Of a stretch of 64,000 nucleotides of DNA, positions 35,001-46,745 are shown piece by piece. A program made the translations under genes and the position numbers. Source of the DNA: Gyrodactylus bullatarudis (lineage: Eukaryota > Platyhelminthes > Monogenea > Gyrodactylidea > Gyrodactylidae); the NCBI GenBank assembly GCA_012064415.1, contig SSNU01000285.1, positions 43,396-107,395 of the forward strand. Reading direction: 5' to 3'. The notes under the pieces are model-generated. The model saw only the letters and a program-made list of their open reading frames with translations, did not search any database and had not been told where the DNA came from. The number at the start of each line of letters is the position of its first letter. Positions within the stretch are counted from its first letter, which is position 1.

Positions 35001-38000
35001 TTCTGTTTTCAAGAAATCCGAGAATAAGGTTGATTATGTAAGGATTGACATGATGGTTGGTCAAGCTATCTTTTATGACACTGAACGGAAGACGATCAAA
35101 TGCTTTAGAGATGTCTACATAAATAACTACAGCAGGGATACGTTTGTATTTAAGTTCATTGGCCGTGTCTATGAAAGAAACAATGTTTGTTGCAGTGCTG
35201 CGACCTGGAACAAATCCATGTTGTTGCGGATCAATGCTGGTAAGATTGATAGACTTTAAATGTAAGTTGATGAAATTATCAATAATTGAAAGGAATATGG
35301 GAAGACTAGAGATTGGTCTGAAATCAGAGGGATTCATAGGCTTGGTACATTTAGGGATTGGAATAATTTTGATATTTAGCCAATCCGAAGGGATCGAGCC
35401 CGAATAAATGATATTGTTGAGGTAATTTGAAAGATGAGAGAAAAAATATAGGGGAGCGACATAAGTAAGATATTAGAGATCAGTTTATCATCACGACGTT
35501 TTTTGCTTTTACTATTTAACATAATGTCTATAATAATTTCAGGGGATATAGCAGGAAAGGAGGAAGCTGCGACATCGACTTTCTCAACAGAGGAGGATTG
35601 AGCATAGACTGATGTGAAATATGTTTTAAGGTCATCCGGTGAGACGTTAGATATGGACTTTGTGGTCGTGGAAAGATGAGCAAGGTATTTTAGCTTACTC
35701 CATGCTCTCTTTGGGTTGGATTTTAATTCTCCAACGATGGACTTTTCAAATAGGACTTGCGAGGATAGAGATGATGCAAGGGAACTATTTTTCGACAATT
35801 TAGCAGATTTTTTAATTAAGGAACAAAATAGAGGGAAATTAAAGTTAGTAAAAAATAGATTGTTCATATGAGAAATACATAGAGAAATAAAGCGGGAAAT
35901 GTCTATGACATTATGGTCTATACTGGTATCATATGGATTAAAGTATGTTAGGGAGAAATTGAGAATTCTGTGGTCTGAGGAACAACAGAGTAACAACACG
36001 AGTTGTAAATGCCTGGGATATTAGTAAAAAATAAGTCAAGATAGTTGTCAGAGACTTTTCGAGTGGGAAAGGCTGTAACTTGTGTTAATTGAAGGGAGTT
36101 AAAATAGTCAGTAATAGGGGAGGAGAAATCGAGAGCATCCGGGGAATAATTTGGTAAATTAAAATCCACGCAAATGATATGGTGAACTTTTTGTGAATCT
36201 GGGGAAGCAGGAGGAGGATTATAGATTAGAAAAATTTGAATCTTTAAATTTGCTGTTGAGAGAACCATGGAAAGAGTCTCCGAGCTTGATTGAGAAATGA
36301 AAAAAATCGAGACATCTAATGAATTGTGTACGAAAGCAATAACACCACCTCTTTTATGAGAGACTCTATCACATCTAAAGCATGAGTAATTGGTAATGGC
36401 AAATTCTTGTGAGGGATGAGCAGGTCTCAACCAGGATTCTGTAATAAGGACAAGTGATGGAGAGTAACGATTGATCATCTGATTTACATAGAATATTGAA
36501 TTTAGCAAAGATCTGGCATTCCAAAGGACAATATTATTCCAATCGAAAAAGTTTATTATCTTGGTCAGGATCAAGTGGCAACACACGTTTATGGATTGGA
36601 TTTGGAATAAGAGTAGAGTTATTGGAACTTGATGTTGAAGGACCAAGGTTAGTATGAGATGATGAAGGGCCTGATGAAGCGAGATTATTATTAGTTGAGA
36701 CAGATTGAACAGTTTGATTCCTTTTAGCAGCGATCCAGGCAAGTCTGAAACGATGCTCTGGGGATCTGAGATGCCAAACCACAACATTATCATTTGATAG
36801 TTCTTTGTGAATGTTTTGAATAATTTGGCCAGGAAGGTAGTTATTCCCTTTAATAGTTATTGTAAAACCTCCTTTTTTATTTAGTGTGGGGTTGTTGAAG
36901 GAAGACAAATAATTAGGTGCGTGTTTTTGAACAGTGGAGAGTATCTTTATAGAGAGTTGGTTTGAGTCTGAGTTAGAGTGTGCTAGAATGGTGGAGGAAG
37001 GAGTTCTAGCAGGAGGGCGTTGACTAGTAGGAGTCTGTTTTTTTGGAGCCTTGGTGGTACTAGTATGGTTGTTTGAGCCTGACCGAGAGATATTGTTTTT
37101 GAAAGGTTGGGAGTTATGAGCCACAGCATCCCGGTAGGTGGTTTTGGGAGGGTTTGAAGGCAAAATAGACAAAGCAGAAAGCTTGTTGGACACAATTGAC
37201 AGCTGACTTTGTAGCGAAAGAATAATATCAATTAAATCCGAATGAGATAACTTAGAGAGCGCGGGTACATCAAGCATCATTCAAACAAATTTTTTTTAAA
37301 TAAGGTATTAAAATAATACCTTTTAAGACCTTATAAATCTGAACTCTGATGTAATACTAGAAAAATTTATTGTTTTAAATGGTTTTCAAAACTGAGGGAA
37401 TAACTCGTTAAAATAATATTTTTAAGACGTTTTGAGGCTCTAGTTATGACTCATAACTTATGAGTTAACACATAGAGGGATGTATCTTCTTCTCAATCTG
37501 GTGCTGTAGGGCGTTACAATTGAATTTATTATGGATTTATACAGAATAAGATAAGCGGCCACTATTTTACATATGGTTTACAGATACCTTGATCACGAAT
37601 CTAATATAATAGTTTAACGTAATTATTTCATTCAGAAGTTATGAATCAAAAATTGGGTCATATTTACAAATTTTAGCAGATAGTGATCAGGTGAATTCTT
37701 TCATTTAAACAATGGGACTAGAAGGATTATTACTTTCAAATGCATTTTTTCTACTACAACAAATCAATACAAATGATTGACCTTTATTTTGGTTAAATTG
37801 TCAAATGAAAAAATGATCTATTTCGGTCGATAATTGAAAAAAAATTTCACTCTAGTTTCATTAGAATATTCCCAGCTGTAATATGGTGACATTGGGATCT
37901 TGACAAAATTTAAAAGAACAATTTCTTAATACTAAATTTATAAATTTTTATTTCAGTAACCGGTTGCCTGAAAAAGTCGAGTTTGGATCCTTTGGGTAGA

Positions 38001-41000
38001 CATACGAAGTTACACGAACCAAAATATGGACATGCTGAAAAACCGAACAATTCTGATGTAAGATTTTAGGTTAAATTATAACTTTTCTATCATTTGACAC
38101 AAATTTTTTCTCACTCATCTAATGGCCAAGCAAATTGCAACTGAGCATGATATCTTAAGATTTAGCATAAAAATCTTTAATTTCTCCATTCTGATCATAT
38201 AATCAATGGAGAGGATAAACTTTTGAGAATATTTTCGTTCAGAAATTAGATCATGTCTTCTTGAAGTAACTGTTGCTACTGGAGATATTTAGCAAAATTG
38301 TAAACTTGATAATCAATATGTTTGCTTTGTCGGTTTCCCTACATTTTTCCCTCGAGATGAGTTAATTAAAAAATATTTAGGACTTTAACAAAATTGTCAT
38401 TCAAGTATCTTTATGTGCGGAATCGGTTAGATTGCAACAACTTTTGGCCACCTACGGAATTATCAGTCAGACACCAAAAGAAATGGAGCCCATTACTGTA
38501 AGATGAAACATTAAATTTAAAATTATTGCAGTTGCTGAATTGAAAAAATTACTTATCAAAGCAAGAAGTTCTTTAGAGAGCTGTCTGGCATAGATTGACT
38601 ATAACGTTGTTCGCTTTCTATCTGACTTTGTCGTCTTCTGGCTTGCTTTGAAGGAAAAACAAAATTAAAATAATATTCAGATTAACTTGATAAAAATATT
38701 TTGAACTTAAATGTCGTATACTTCCTCAAGTGATAAATTATATATTATAACAGTCACTGTAACAAGAATATTCCTTATTTTTTAGGAAATACTACAACCC
38801 CATCTTCTTTTTCTTTTTCTACAGACTAATGATGGAAACTACAAGACATTATAATCAGATAGCAAGCAAAGAACGTTATAATCAATAATCTATCTAATAC
38901 TCTAGAAAATAATTAACTGATAAATAATTTTTAGATCTGGCCACAGGATCAGATGATAAAAGTTGCTTCATACCTTGGTAAATGTGATAAACTCCAGTTA
39001 TCTGGTCGTCCACCTAGACCGATTGGCCAACTGGGTGCTTCAAAATTCTATTGTCTGGGCACCAATGTGATTTTATGCTATTCCAATTCATTTGAAACAC
39101 AAGAGTTCTACCTCATGAATGATATGGAAATTTTGCTTGACGAAATAAAAGTAAGTCACCTTGATAAAAAATATCATATTTAATAGGGATCATGAAAAAC
39201 ACAATAGGGCAAATTGAACTTGAAACAATTTTTGGCGTTGATTCCAAATCTGGTCTCATGAAAATTCCTACTTACGAAAATATTCATATAGAATTTAAGG
39301 CCTAGATGACGTTTTGCATATTTTTGAAGAGAAAAAATAATCCAACCTGTGGAACAACAAATTTTATCATGAGGCTTCTTTTCATGATAAGATTACTGTT
39401 TCTTATGTTAAAATGTTGGAAACTGATTTTATGATCAAAATATTTAGGATTCTATTGATTTATTATTCATCGATGCATTTTCGACACATTTTTCAATACA
39501 AAATACTGCTTTAATTCATTCTTTACCCTAACTTGTTTTCCTCTTTTAAAATTAAACTTATGTGGAGCATGATTTTATAAATTTCTTATTTTTTACATTT
39601 TCCTAAATTATACCAAAACCTTGTAAGATAGGAAAATTCTGAGCACAGATTCGGAATCAGTAAGTAAATTTACATTGGTTCGTAAAATTTTCCTTCATTT
39701 TACAAGAGTTATCAAGCTAAAACTCAAAATTATTTATTCTACTTTGCCGTACAGGGGATAAATGTGCGAAGAAATATTTTGCTGAGAAACTAAGTCTTTT
39801 TTCATCTTTTTAAAATGAAATCGAGTTCAGGTTTAATTTTATGAAAATAAATTTGTTTTCAAGCCGATTTTACCCAGTAATTTCAAGTAAAGGGCTCAGA
39901 TAGACAAGGTTGATTATATTTACAATTAATAATTATCAAAGTGCCCCAGACGATGATCTCTTTGTTTTGAATTAATTTCTTGATTTTGAGATACACTAAA
40001 CTCTCCAAAAAATGTATGACTGGCGCACAAAATAAAATCAATAGTTTACTCATGAGTATTATAATGAAAATATAATTAATTTATTTGAGAGATTTGATGA
40101 AATTTTGAATTTACACTAAACGTTCAAAGCACTTTCTCCTCAACCTTTTTCCAGAGCTTTAGCTCAAGTAATAATAAGAATAATTTTTTCTTCTCATAGA
40201 AGCATAAAAATAATACCATCAGATGCAGAATGAAAAATTGTTACACCTCCGTAAATCTCAGCCAGAAATATAATTCTGGCTAAAAACTAGACGAGTTCAT
40301 ATGATTTCATTTTTAGTTTTGAAATGAATCTCTCATTGGTTGACCGATAAGTAAAGCTTCAACTTACATTCTTGATTCTAATCCTTCTCTTCTATATTAC
40401 TCGTAGAATGATTTTGCCTTTCTCTCTAAATGGTGGCATCTAAAAGGGCGTCCAACATTCTGCTTCCTAATTAAAGAGGATATGGTCAAGTAAGTAAATC
40501 AGTCAAAATTTATTAAAATTTTTTATGGTACGAAACACTTTTTTTTTGACATTAAACCTATTAATAACAAGGTTTGGTCACTGGTAACTGTTATATCCTT
40601 ATGAATCTAACTTGATGGAGGCTATCTTCTCAAACCTAGATTTTATAAATTGGATAAGCAAGTGTCAATTCCATTGGAGAATAAAATAATATTCAACTCA
40701 CGGTGGCACTTGCTTATCCGATTTCTAAAATCAAGTTGTATTCATAAGCATATAGTAATTACCACACTAAGCTAGTAGATTTAATGTCTAAAACACTGTA
40801 ATTTCTAAATCGTAATTATTTAAAAAACCTTAGCTTAATCTTAACTTTGATAATCAATAATAACTTTGAACTCAATGTCTACGATTTTGACAAAATAAGT
40901 TTTCAGATTTAAATGAAAGACTCATTTAGAGGATTTGGAAGTCAAGTGAATATTTAGTAATAAAGCATATATTTCACCGGATCTCGTCAGACTAATACAC

Positions 41001-44000
41001 CGGCTAGATATATATAATAAATTCGAAGAAGCTCGGCAGTATTTCCCTAAGAAACAAAATAAGTTTTATCATTTTCTTTATTTTTTCTAAAAGGGGTCCT
41101 GGATGTTTTGATTTGATACGATTCCTGGTTAGTATGAAGAATAGAACAATTCCTAATGTTAGAATTGCATTAGGACGAATTCAAGTGAGTGTTTCATTTA
41201 TAAAAATAAATTGTAGGCTATTTAAAAAAAATATTCATTCGGTTCGGTAGGGCAGAATATTGTGTTTAAGCGTGTTATCAGACATTTTTGAATGAATGAA
41301 GCTAAAATAATATGCCAAGGTTGAAATGTTTTTTTGAACCAATAAAAAGCTCTCAGACCAGGCCTTATTACAAGATTGAGACGCTTTAGAAGCAGCATGA
41401 ATCTCATAAAGAGAGAATTGAAGAGCATTCAATTTTGAATTGCAAAATTATTTTGCCTGGAAATATCATTATAATTTAATGGCGTTTTCAACTTGAAAAT
41501 TTTAAGCTTTGACAAGTATTTCGAATTCAAAAATACTAATAATAAATACCACAAATTTCTAAAAGATTTTTTAAAAATCTGTTCCTAAATTTGATCTCTA
41601 TATAGCTTAATATTTATTCTTAGAACTTTGTAAAGACTGGTGCCATCGACCATTTAGACTTTCTAAAGTCAACACACATGAAGTTAACTGATTTCAAGAG
41701 TCTTGTTCAGCTCAATTCTGGTTGGTCATTCCAGTCGTTATTCCAGTTGAGCAGCAACGAGAATATAGACGAGTTAAAGTCCTTAACTCTGGACATTTGC
41801 CTTTGTGATCCAGTTGATAATATGATGGCCATTTCAATGATGTCTGTGATATTTGCCTTGGAAGATAAGATAATCTCGAGTCTCTCTGACAATGATCTTG
41901 TCAAAATTATTTTCACCTCCAAAGATAAGCTAAACTTTGATGTTGATATTTTGGAAAGGAGTCAACTAGACACCTCATTGCTAGAGGAGCGTAAACATTT
42001 CAAGATTAATCATACCCTTCTAGCAATCAAGGCCAATTGCCTTCGAGTCCTTGCTATAAGACATGGGTTATATTATAACTTAATTTATGATGATATAAAA
42101 TCTGATGTGAGGAAAACACTTTTGTTAATTGCAAAGGATGCTGCAATTCATCAAATTTGGTGAGTTGAAGATTTATTTTAATTTCCATTAAAAAAACTAG
42201 CTGAATATTTTTTATGGTGCCGTGATTAGTTGATTAATTTACGATACAATATAATAAAGCTTATTGATATGTGGTTGAGAATCTATGAATTTTACAAAAA
42301 TTAAAATTTTTTCATTTAACAAGAGTTCTAATGTATGATGAAGATTATTTTGGAGACAAGATCATGTTGGCACACTCGACATGGCACAAATTTTCCTTGT
42401 TTTTGAACTTTGAGTAAAAATTTTTCAAGTAGTAAGAGGGTGACATGAATAGAAGTATTTCAGGGAGTTGAATTTCGATTTCTTGATCATTTTCACCACT
42501 TAAAAATCAATAAAATTTCGATGATTAAAGATCTGTTATGGAGTGGATCTTGTAAAAATTTATTGTCAATAATCTGTTTCCTTGTCTAGCTTTTTTTGAC
42601 TTACAAATCAATTAAAAATTAAGTTCGAAAAAAGGTAATTTTTTAAAATGTCCTTATTTTTCTTGAAAATAATTTTTTTTCTTCCAATGTTGAAGAAAGC
42701 TAGCATGGTTTTGATCTCAAAATTCAAAATCAGATTTTTTGGAAAAATCATGGATCAGGTTCTCATAAAGGACAGTTTTCTTGGGTCTATTCCTGAACCA
42801 AACTCGACATTCGATGGTTGAGTTTTTGGCTTGCTGACCTGAAATATAGTGGTCAAATTAAAATTATTTATGATTTACGACTTATTTTACATAATATATT
42901 TTTCAAATTAAGACCATTTGATTCATAGAAAAAATTCGAATGATACCTAGATGAGATTGTTACCTATCATAACATTTCTAGTGAAGGTAAATATACTATC
43001 TTTCATTGAAATTGAAAACGAAAATATATGTGAGGCATAAATATATATTAGCATAAAAATTCTCCTTCTTCTCAATGATTTCGAAAATTGTTTTAAATAT
43101 ACTGTAGATAATTTTCATAGAATTCTCACCAATTATTTTGATTTTCACACTTGAGTTCATCAATATTTTAAAGCTGTTTTTCGCATGATTCAACGTGCTG
43201 AGATATAAAAATTTCCATCAACAATAATAAAAGAAAATTAAGAATTATTTTTTGTTTTACAGGCCAATCATTCGATTCTGTTCGTCTGTTCTAGGTCAGC
43301 TTGTCAACAGTCTTTCTCCAAGCCTATCGACAATTCTGGTACAAGGGAAGAAACTGACAATTGGATCACATTTTGATAAAGAGATCATCATTGACAAACC
43401 CTTGAATCCTAACGAGCTTAGTCAACTTTTGAATGATAAAATTGATGATCTCAACCCAATCATATTAGCCTTACAACAAGAATTAATAATTTGCATTTAT
43501 GGGGCCATTACAAGGCATAAAGATTTCTTCCAAAACATAAAAATCATCCGGTTAAGGTAAGATTAGAGATTCCTCCCAGTTTTCCTATCTAATCCTCTTG
43601 AATGAGTCGTTTTAAAAATTTTACTCTCAATAACTAGCGCAAATCTAAGAGTACGAATGAATAATTCTGTTCAACTTTAAAGCACACCATTATCACATCG
43701 AAATTTTTTGTGACTTTTATCATAACTGCTATTTTACGAGTTTCAAGTTCGAATTCATCCAGAGTTTTCACACAGTGCAGTGTAACTTTAATTAGTTTTG
43801 ATCCATTTTTCCTATTGGGAAAAAATCGGAGAAGTTATAATCTCTTTGGGATCAGACCATCTTCTCAGCAAATCAAGAAACAGATAAAAATAAATACGAA
43901 TTTTTGTTTAAAATTGACTCAAAAACCTTATCCTCAGAGAGTATATCTTTTATCAATCTTTTAGTTCAATCATAGATGCTGTTCTATTGATGTTGGAGTC

Positions 44001-45975
44001 TAAAGTAATCGGCATTGAGCATGCCAAAAAATCCAGTTCCGAATTTCATCAAATGATCATCGATGAACTAGTCTGGAATATTACATCAATTCATGTTAGA
44101 GATGTTGCCCCACAGTTTGAAAGTGACATCAGAAAATGTAAGTTTTTTCATCATTCTCAAAAATGTTCTGAAAATTACTTTTAACTGTTTAGCTTGTCAG
44201 TCCTTGGTTAAAACGATATTGTTCTCTTTGAAACCAACGGAAATTAAGAAACTCATGTTGGGCTGTCTAAAATGCCGCTCAGATGATAATTTCAACAATT
44301 TCTTTCACTCTAGTCAAAGGGGAAGTAAGTTATTTGAAATATAAAGTTTGACCACCTCTGAAATCTGTATCCAAAGAATCTTGGAATTATACTTTTTTGA
44401 TAAAATTTAAAACCATCTTTGAACTGTGGCATGTGAAACAAAACATTATCCCAGACTCATTTCCTCTTTCGATGGCTTTCATTTTTGATTTATAAAAGTT
44501 TGCTTATTGCTTTTGAAACAACCTAATATTTATGTTGGAGCTAGAATGGTCTGAACTGTTAGATTCGTCTTAAGACAATTCTAGCTGGCTAGATTGGTCT
44601 GAAATACTTGGTATCTATTCCTCTTTGCCCTTTTAGTACACCTTGGATACACAATGTATTCTTAGGAACTACTTTTAATAAATGAAAATTATTTTATTAA
44701 TTTTACACGCACGATCAGAATGGCATTTAGAAGTCTGAACGACAATTTAGTCCCTTCAATTTGCCATGCTGGGTAACAATCTTGAACGAACCATTTGTCT
44801 CATCAATGACCGATGATGCTTTTGTCATCTGATTTGAACCTTTTGATTTCTAGAATCGGTACTAGGATAAAATCTCCGGTATCAATAGGACTCAAATATT
44901 GTCCATTCATTTGTATTAGTTTTATAACGATGACAGGTTTGGTATTGTGAAAATTTGTACTTATTTGTATTATTGTCTAATAAAATTCATGAATTTATCA
45001 AAAGAGGTTTTTCTAATAGTCAAGAGAGGTTGAGCTAATGATATTTGAATAAACACCTCTATTATGAAATAAATCTATAATTCTAAACATCATCAGATTT
45101 GGAATTTTTGAATCATTAAAGGAGACATTTCTATGATTGGTGGAGAATTTCTATTGTAGGATAAAATTTTTAAGTGTAAAAATTTGCACTCAAAAATCAA
45201 ATCAAAATGTCAAGAACCAGTTTTAATCTTACAGATCAAATGAGCTCACAGCATCAGATACATCCGTACATGACAAATGTTTTATTCTTTCGACAATTAG
45301 ACTCATGTCTTGGAAGAGTTCCAAAACAATTCTACATGGCAATTTACTCAATTCTTGAGAGAAGTCCTCGAGGAATTCTCTTCAGAGATGGTATACTACC
45401 TCAGGTTGGTTGGACTATTTTACCTAATTTTTTCGTTATACAAATATGATTTTCTTCTTTTAGCTTCCAACACTCACAGACATGAATCCAACAGACTTGA
45501 ATTTTATTGATGAAGTTGAAAGATTACTAAGGCCCATAACACATCCCTTGTATCGTTCGCTTTACGTTGAAGCTGTTATGATAATCTCTATCATCTTAAA
45601 TCGTAACAAGGAGGTTTCTTTCAATAAAATAGTTGATGTTGGATATATTATAGATCAATCTGTGGGAGAATTTAAAAAGTCAATTGATTTGAACGAGTAA
45701 GTTTGAAAGATATAACAGGTATTATAAACTTTCATTGAATTTTAATCATTAATAGAATTAATTCGGAAGATCTTTGCATTAAGAGAAACACTTCATGGCC
45801 TAACATGATCATTTCTCATGAAGATTGGCGAATTTATGAAGAATTTGCTTCTGAGAGACCCGGGAGAAAGAACAATACCGCTTGTTATATGGCAAGAGTT
45901 ATAGTTGATATATTATTGAGTTCTGAACTCGACTTGAACAATATTAGTAATGAAGAAACTTGTCATATTAGTTAA
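32081..45975 (+). CDS. PHKB: Phosphorylase kinase regulatory subunit, beta type (16 exons)
   Basis: Phosphorylase kinase activates glycogen phosphorylase; alpha and beta subunits are large regulatory scaffolds with a GH15 glucoamylase-like N-terminal domain. I assembled exons by conserved reading through GT-AG junctions: 32081-32150, 32242-32383, 32408-32969, 33389-33887, 37957-38057, 38381-38497, 38935-39150, 40407-40489, 41094-41184, 41624-42159, 43263-43556, 43965-44137, 44193-44324, 45235-45404, 45464-45696, 45756-45975. All phases agree and give about 1212 residues, somewhat longer than human PHKB; the excess is mainly in exons 10 and 12. Diagnostic stretches are INLPKK...TGLFP, MRQADRV, SGLQIIYSKSEVAFIQNLVF, IWERGSKHN, LSGRPPRPIGQLGASK and LERSPRGI. 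The C terminus is CHIS, a CaaX prenylation box as known for this family. Introns range from 24 nt to about 4 kb. Intron 4 holds an antisense LINE; the introns at 39151-40406, 42160-43262 and 44325-45234 hold only repeats or AT-rich DNA. Confidence 0.93.
32384..32407 (+). other. 24-nt intron in PHKB
   Basis: GTAACTTTTTATTTAAATTTTTAG lies between exon 2 (ending ...CGACAAGCATTTAT-type codons for QAF-M) and exon 3 (VIDDEEGK). Unspliced, the frame hits a TAA inside it. Splicing restores the homologous LAYRR-IDDDKG-type junction of human PHKB, so at 24 nt this is a real and exceptionally short intron. Confidence 0.88.
34120..36793 (-). pseudogene. LINE ORF2: AP endonuclease and reverse transcriptase, frameshifted
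   Basis: Endonuclease (36793-35990): LWNARSLLN, SPSLVLITESWL, FRCDRVSHKRGGVIAFVHN, then CVDFNLPNYSP, where the first residue of the usual GDFN is replaced. The catalytic SDHR appears only after a frameshift near 35990. The linker with RAWSKLKYL precedes a second frameshift near 35460. RT (35440-34120) has DFRPISSLPIF, DPQQHGFVPGRSTATNI, VVIYVDISKAFDR (A), SSGVPQGSTIGPTLFNLVFS (B) and FKYADDIKIL (catalytic YADD), then thumb and C-terminal regions up to a stop at 34120. RT itself is intact. Most similar in layout to Jockey/CR1-type elements; the clade is not resolved by eye. Confidence 0.88.
36534..37280 (-). CDS. LINE ORF1 (nucleic-acid-binding/gag-like)
   Basis: 248 residues starting at a double ATG. 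The N terminus (residues about 5-40) is heptad-rich and could form a coiled coil (LSHSDLIDIILSLQSQLSIV). A basic, Ser/Thr/Pro-rich middle follows, then a compact region around residues 135-185 (KKGGFTITIKGN, RSPEHRFRLAWIA) that may be an RRM-like or ORF1-type fold. No CCHC zinc knuckle is visible. The 3' end overlaps the start of ORF2 in another frame, as in many LINEs. The role is inferred from position and composition, not from a diagnostic motif. Confidence 0.6.
   Translation of the reverse strand: MMLDVPALSKLSHSDLIDIILSLQSQLSIVSNKLSALSILPSNPPKTTYRDAVAHNSQPFKNNISRSGSNNHTSTTKAPKKQTPTSQRPPARTPSSTILAHSNSDSNQLSIKILSTVQKHAPNYLSSFNNPTLNKKGGFTITIKGNNYLPGQIIQNIHKELSNDNVVVWHLRSPEHRFRLAWIAAKRNQTVQSVSTNNNLASSGPSSSHTNLGPSTSSSNNSTLIPNPIHKRVLPLDPDQDNKLFRLE
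39590..39670. repeat. Copy of dispersed repeat (see 29687)
   Basis: Short diverged copy of the family at 29687-29930, lying in the PHKB intron between exons 7 and 8. Confidence 0.55.
40548..40788. mobile_element. Palindromic MITE in PHKB intron
   Basis: GACATTAAACCTATTAATAA at the left is mirrored by GCTAGTAGATTTAATGTC at the right. Pairing continues through TATCCTTATGAATCTAACTTGA and GGATAAGCAAGTG segments towards the centre, so the whole element folds on itself. A second family member lies at 48989-49135 inside retroelement debris. Homology of the two copies extends past the right GTC (AACACTGTAATTTCTA), so the true terminus may lie further out. No coding content. Confidence 0.8.
42280..42640. 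repeat. Diverged fold-back relic in PHKB intron
   Basis: Phrases such as GAATCTATGAATTTTACAAA, AATTTCGATTTCTTGATCAT and AATCAATAAAATTTCGATGA resemble the fold-back superfamily at 22 and 27 kb. Highly diverged, boundaries unclear. Confidence 0.4.
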
Positions 45976-46053
45976 TATTTTGTTCATATTCACATAATGT
46001 ACTTGTTATTTTAATCTCTAATATACATCAGCTTTATTTCAGTAAACCCTGTT

Positions 46054-46291
46054 TTATTTTCTATCATCTGAATCAGATGAGCCAGATAAAAAGCTATTCG
46101 TTGAGCCAAAAGAAAAATCAAGAATGTCTTTATCATGCCGAAACACAACCACACTTTTCAAAATATTGCTAAAAACGAAAATTTTGCATATATTCCAATC
46201 GCCTATCTTGAATCTCTTATCTGTGAACTCAAAATGTGTAAGATTCAAAATCAGAGGAATCAATGTAGTTGCTAGATGTCTACCATGTATG
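46054..46291 (-). pseudogene. C-terminal piece of an unidentified gene, convergent with PHKB
   Basis: A minus-strand frame ends with an acidic tail (FLSGSSDSDDRK) at 46054 and reads upstream through DKRFKIGDWNICKIFVFSN without an ATG. Composition is that of an ordinary protein. Its stop lies about 80 bp beyond the PHKB stop, so it would be a convergent neighbour. Upstream in this frame it runs into an ATGT microsatellite and LINE sequence, so the gene is either truncated by that insertion or continues through an intron (an acceptor-like TTCACAG is near 46214). I do not recognise the family. Confidence 0.35.
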
Positions 46292-46309
46292 TATGTATGT
46301 ATGTATGCT
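46286..46309 (+). repeat. ATGT microsatellite
   Basis: About five tandem copies of the tetranucleotide ATGT/TATG at the border of the LINE fragment. Confidence 0.9.
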
Positions 46310-46745
46310 ATAACATTTAAACCTCATCTCGTACTGATAACAGAATCCTGGTTAAAAGCCTTGATCTCATCAGATCTGATATACGTAATACTAAAGATGG
46401 TGTTGTTGCCTACATCTCTTCATCGTTCTCTTATAACATGATATCAAAATCAGATAATTCTGAAACTCTCACATTTAACATTATGAGTCAGAATAATAGT
46501 CTCAAAGCAACAATCATCCTAATATATAATTTACAGACAATGACTCTGAATGAATAATTATAAATCAATTACAATCCACTCACTTTCTTACCATCTCATC
46601 AAAAGAGCAAGTAAAATGAACTCCCAAGAAGTTACTCATCAACTAGCTCAAACTAATGTTGAAAAATCAATCCTTGATGACCTAAAGACTCATCCATCCA
46701 AAGCTTGAAAAAAGCTTAAATACCCCTCAAATAAATCAAAAAATT
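46310..46745 (+). mobile_element. LINE fragment C (endonuclease to linker)
   Basis: The plus strand encodes PHLVLITESWL, matching the endonuclease of the LINE at 34-37 kb. Further on, DLKTHPSKAW and KKLKYPSNKS match its linker segment. Stops and frameshifts are frequent. It is in opposite orientation to the gypsy pieces that begin at 46736, so the two retroelement parts meet tail to tail. Confidence 0.7.

Larger units (their letters stand above)
34016..37456 (-). mobile_element. Near full-length Jockey/CR1-like LINE in PHKB intron 4
   Basis: The element holds ORF1 and an endonuclease-RT ORF2, antisense to the host gene. ORF2 is broken by at least two frameshifts, so it is dead. Both ends show a related inverted motif: GTTATGAGT then AGAGCCTCAAAA at 34014-34034, mirrored by TTTTGAGGCTCT and ACTCATAAC at 37431-37460. 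These may be fold-back ends flanking the LINE or an inverted copy of its 5' end. No clear target duplication was found. Confidence 0.88.

Noticed and set aside
34996..35407. Plus-strand frames within the LINE
   Set aside because: They are the complement of the RT frame and show no independent features.
41222..41432. Two overlapping minus-strand frames in a PHKB intron
   Set aside because: No homology, promoter or splice context; they overlap each other in different frames.
44700..45234. Possible extra PHKB exon
   Set aside because: No frame fits the phase between exons 13 and 14, which already join in phase with a continuous homologous sequence.
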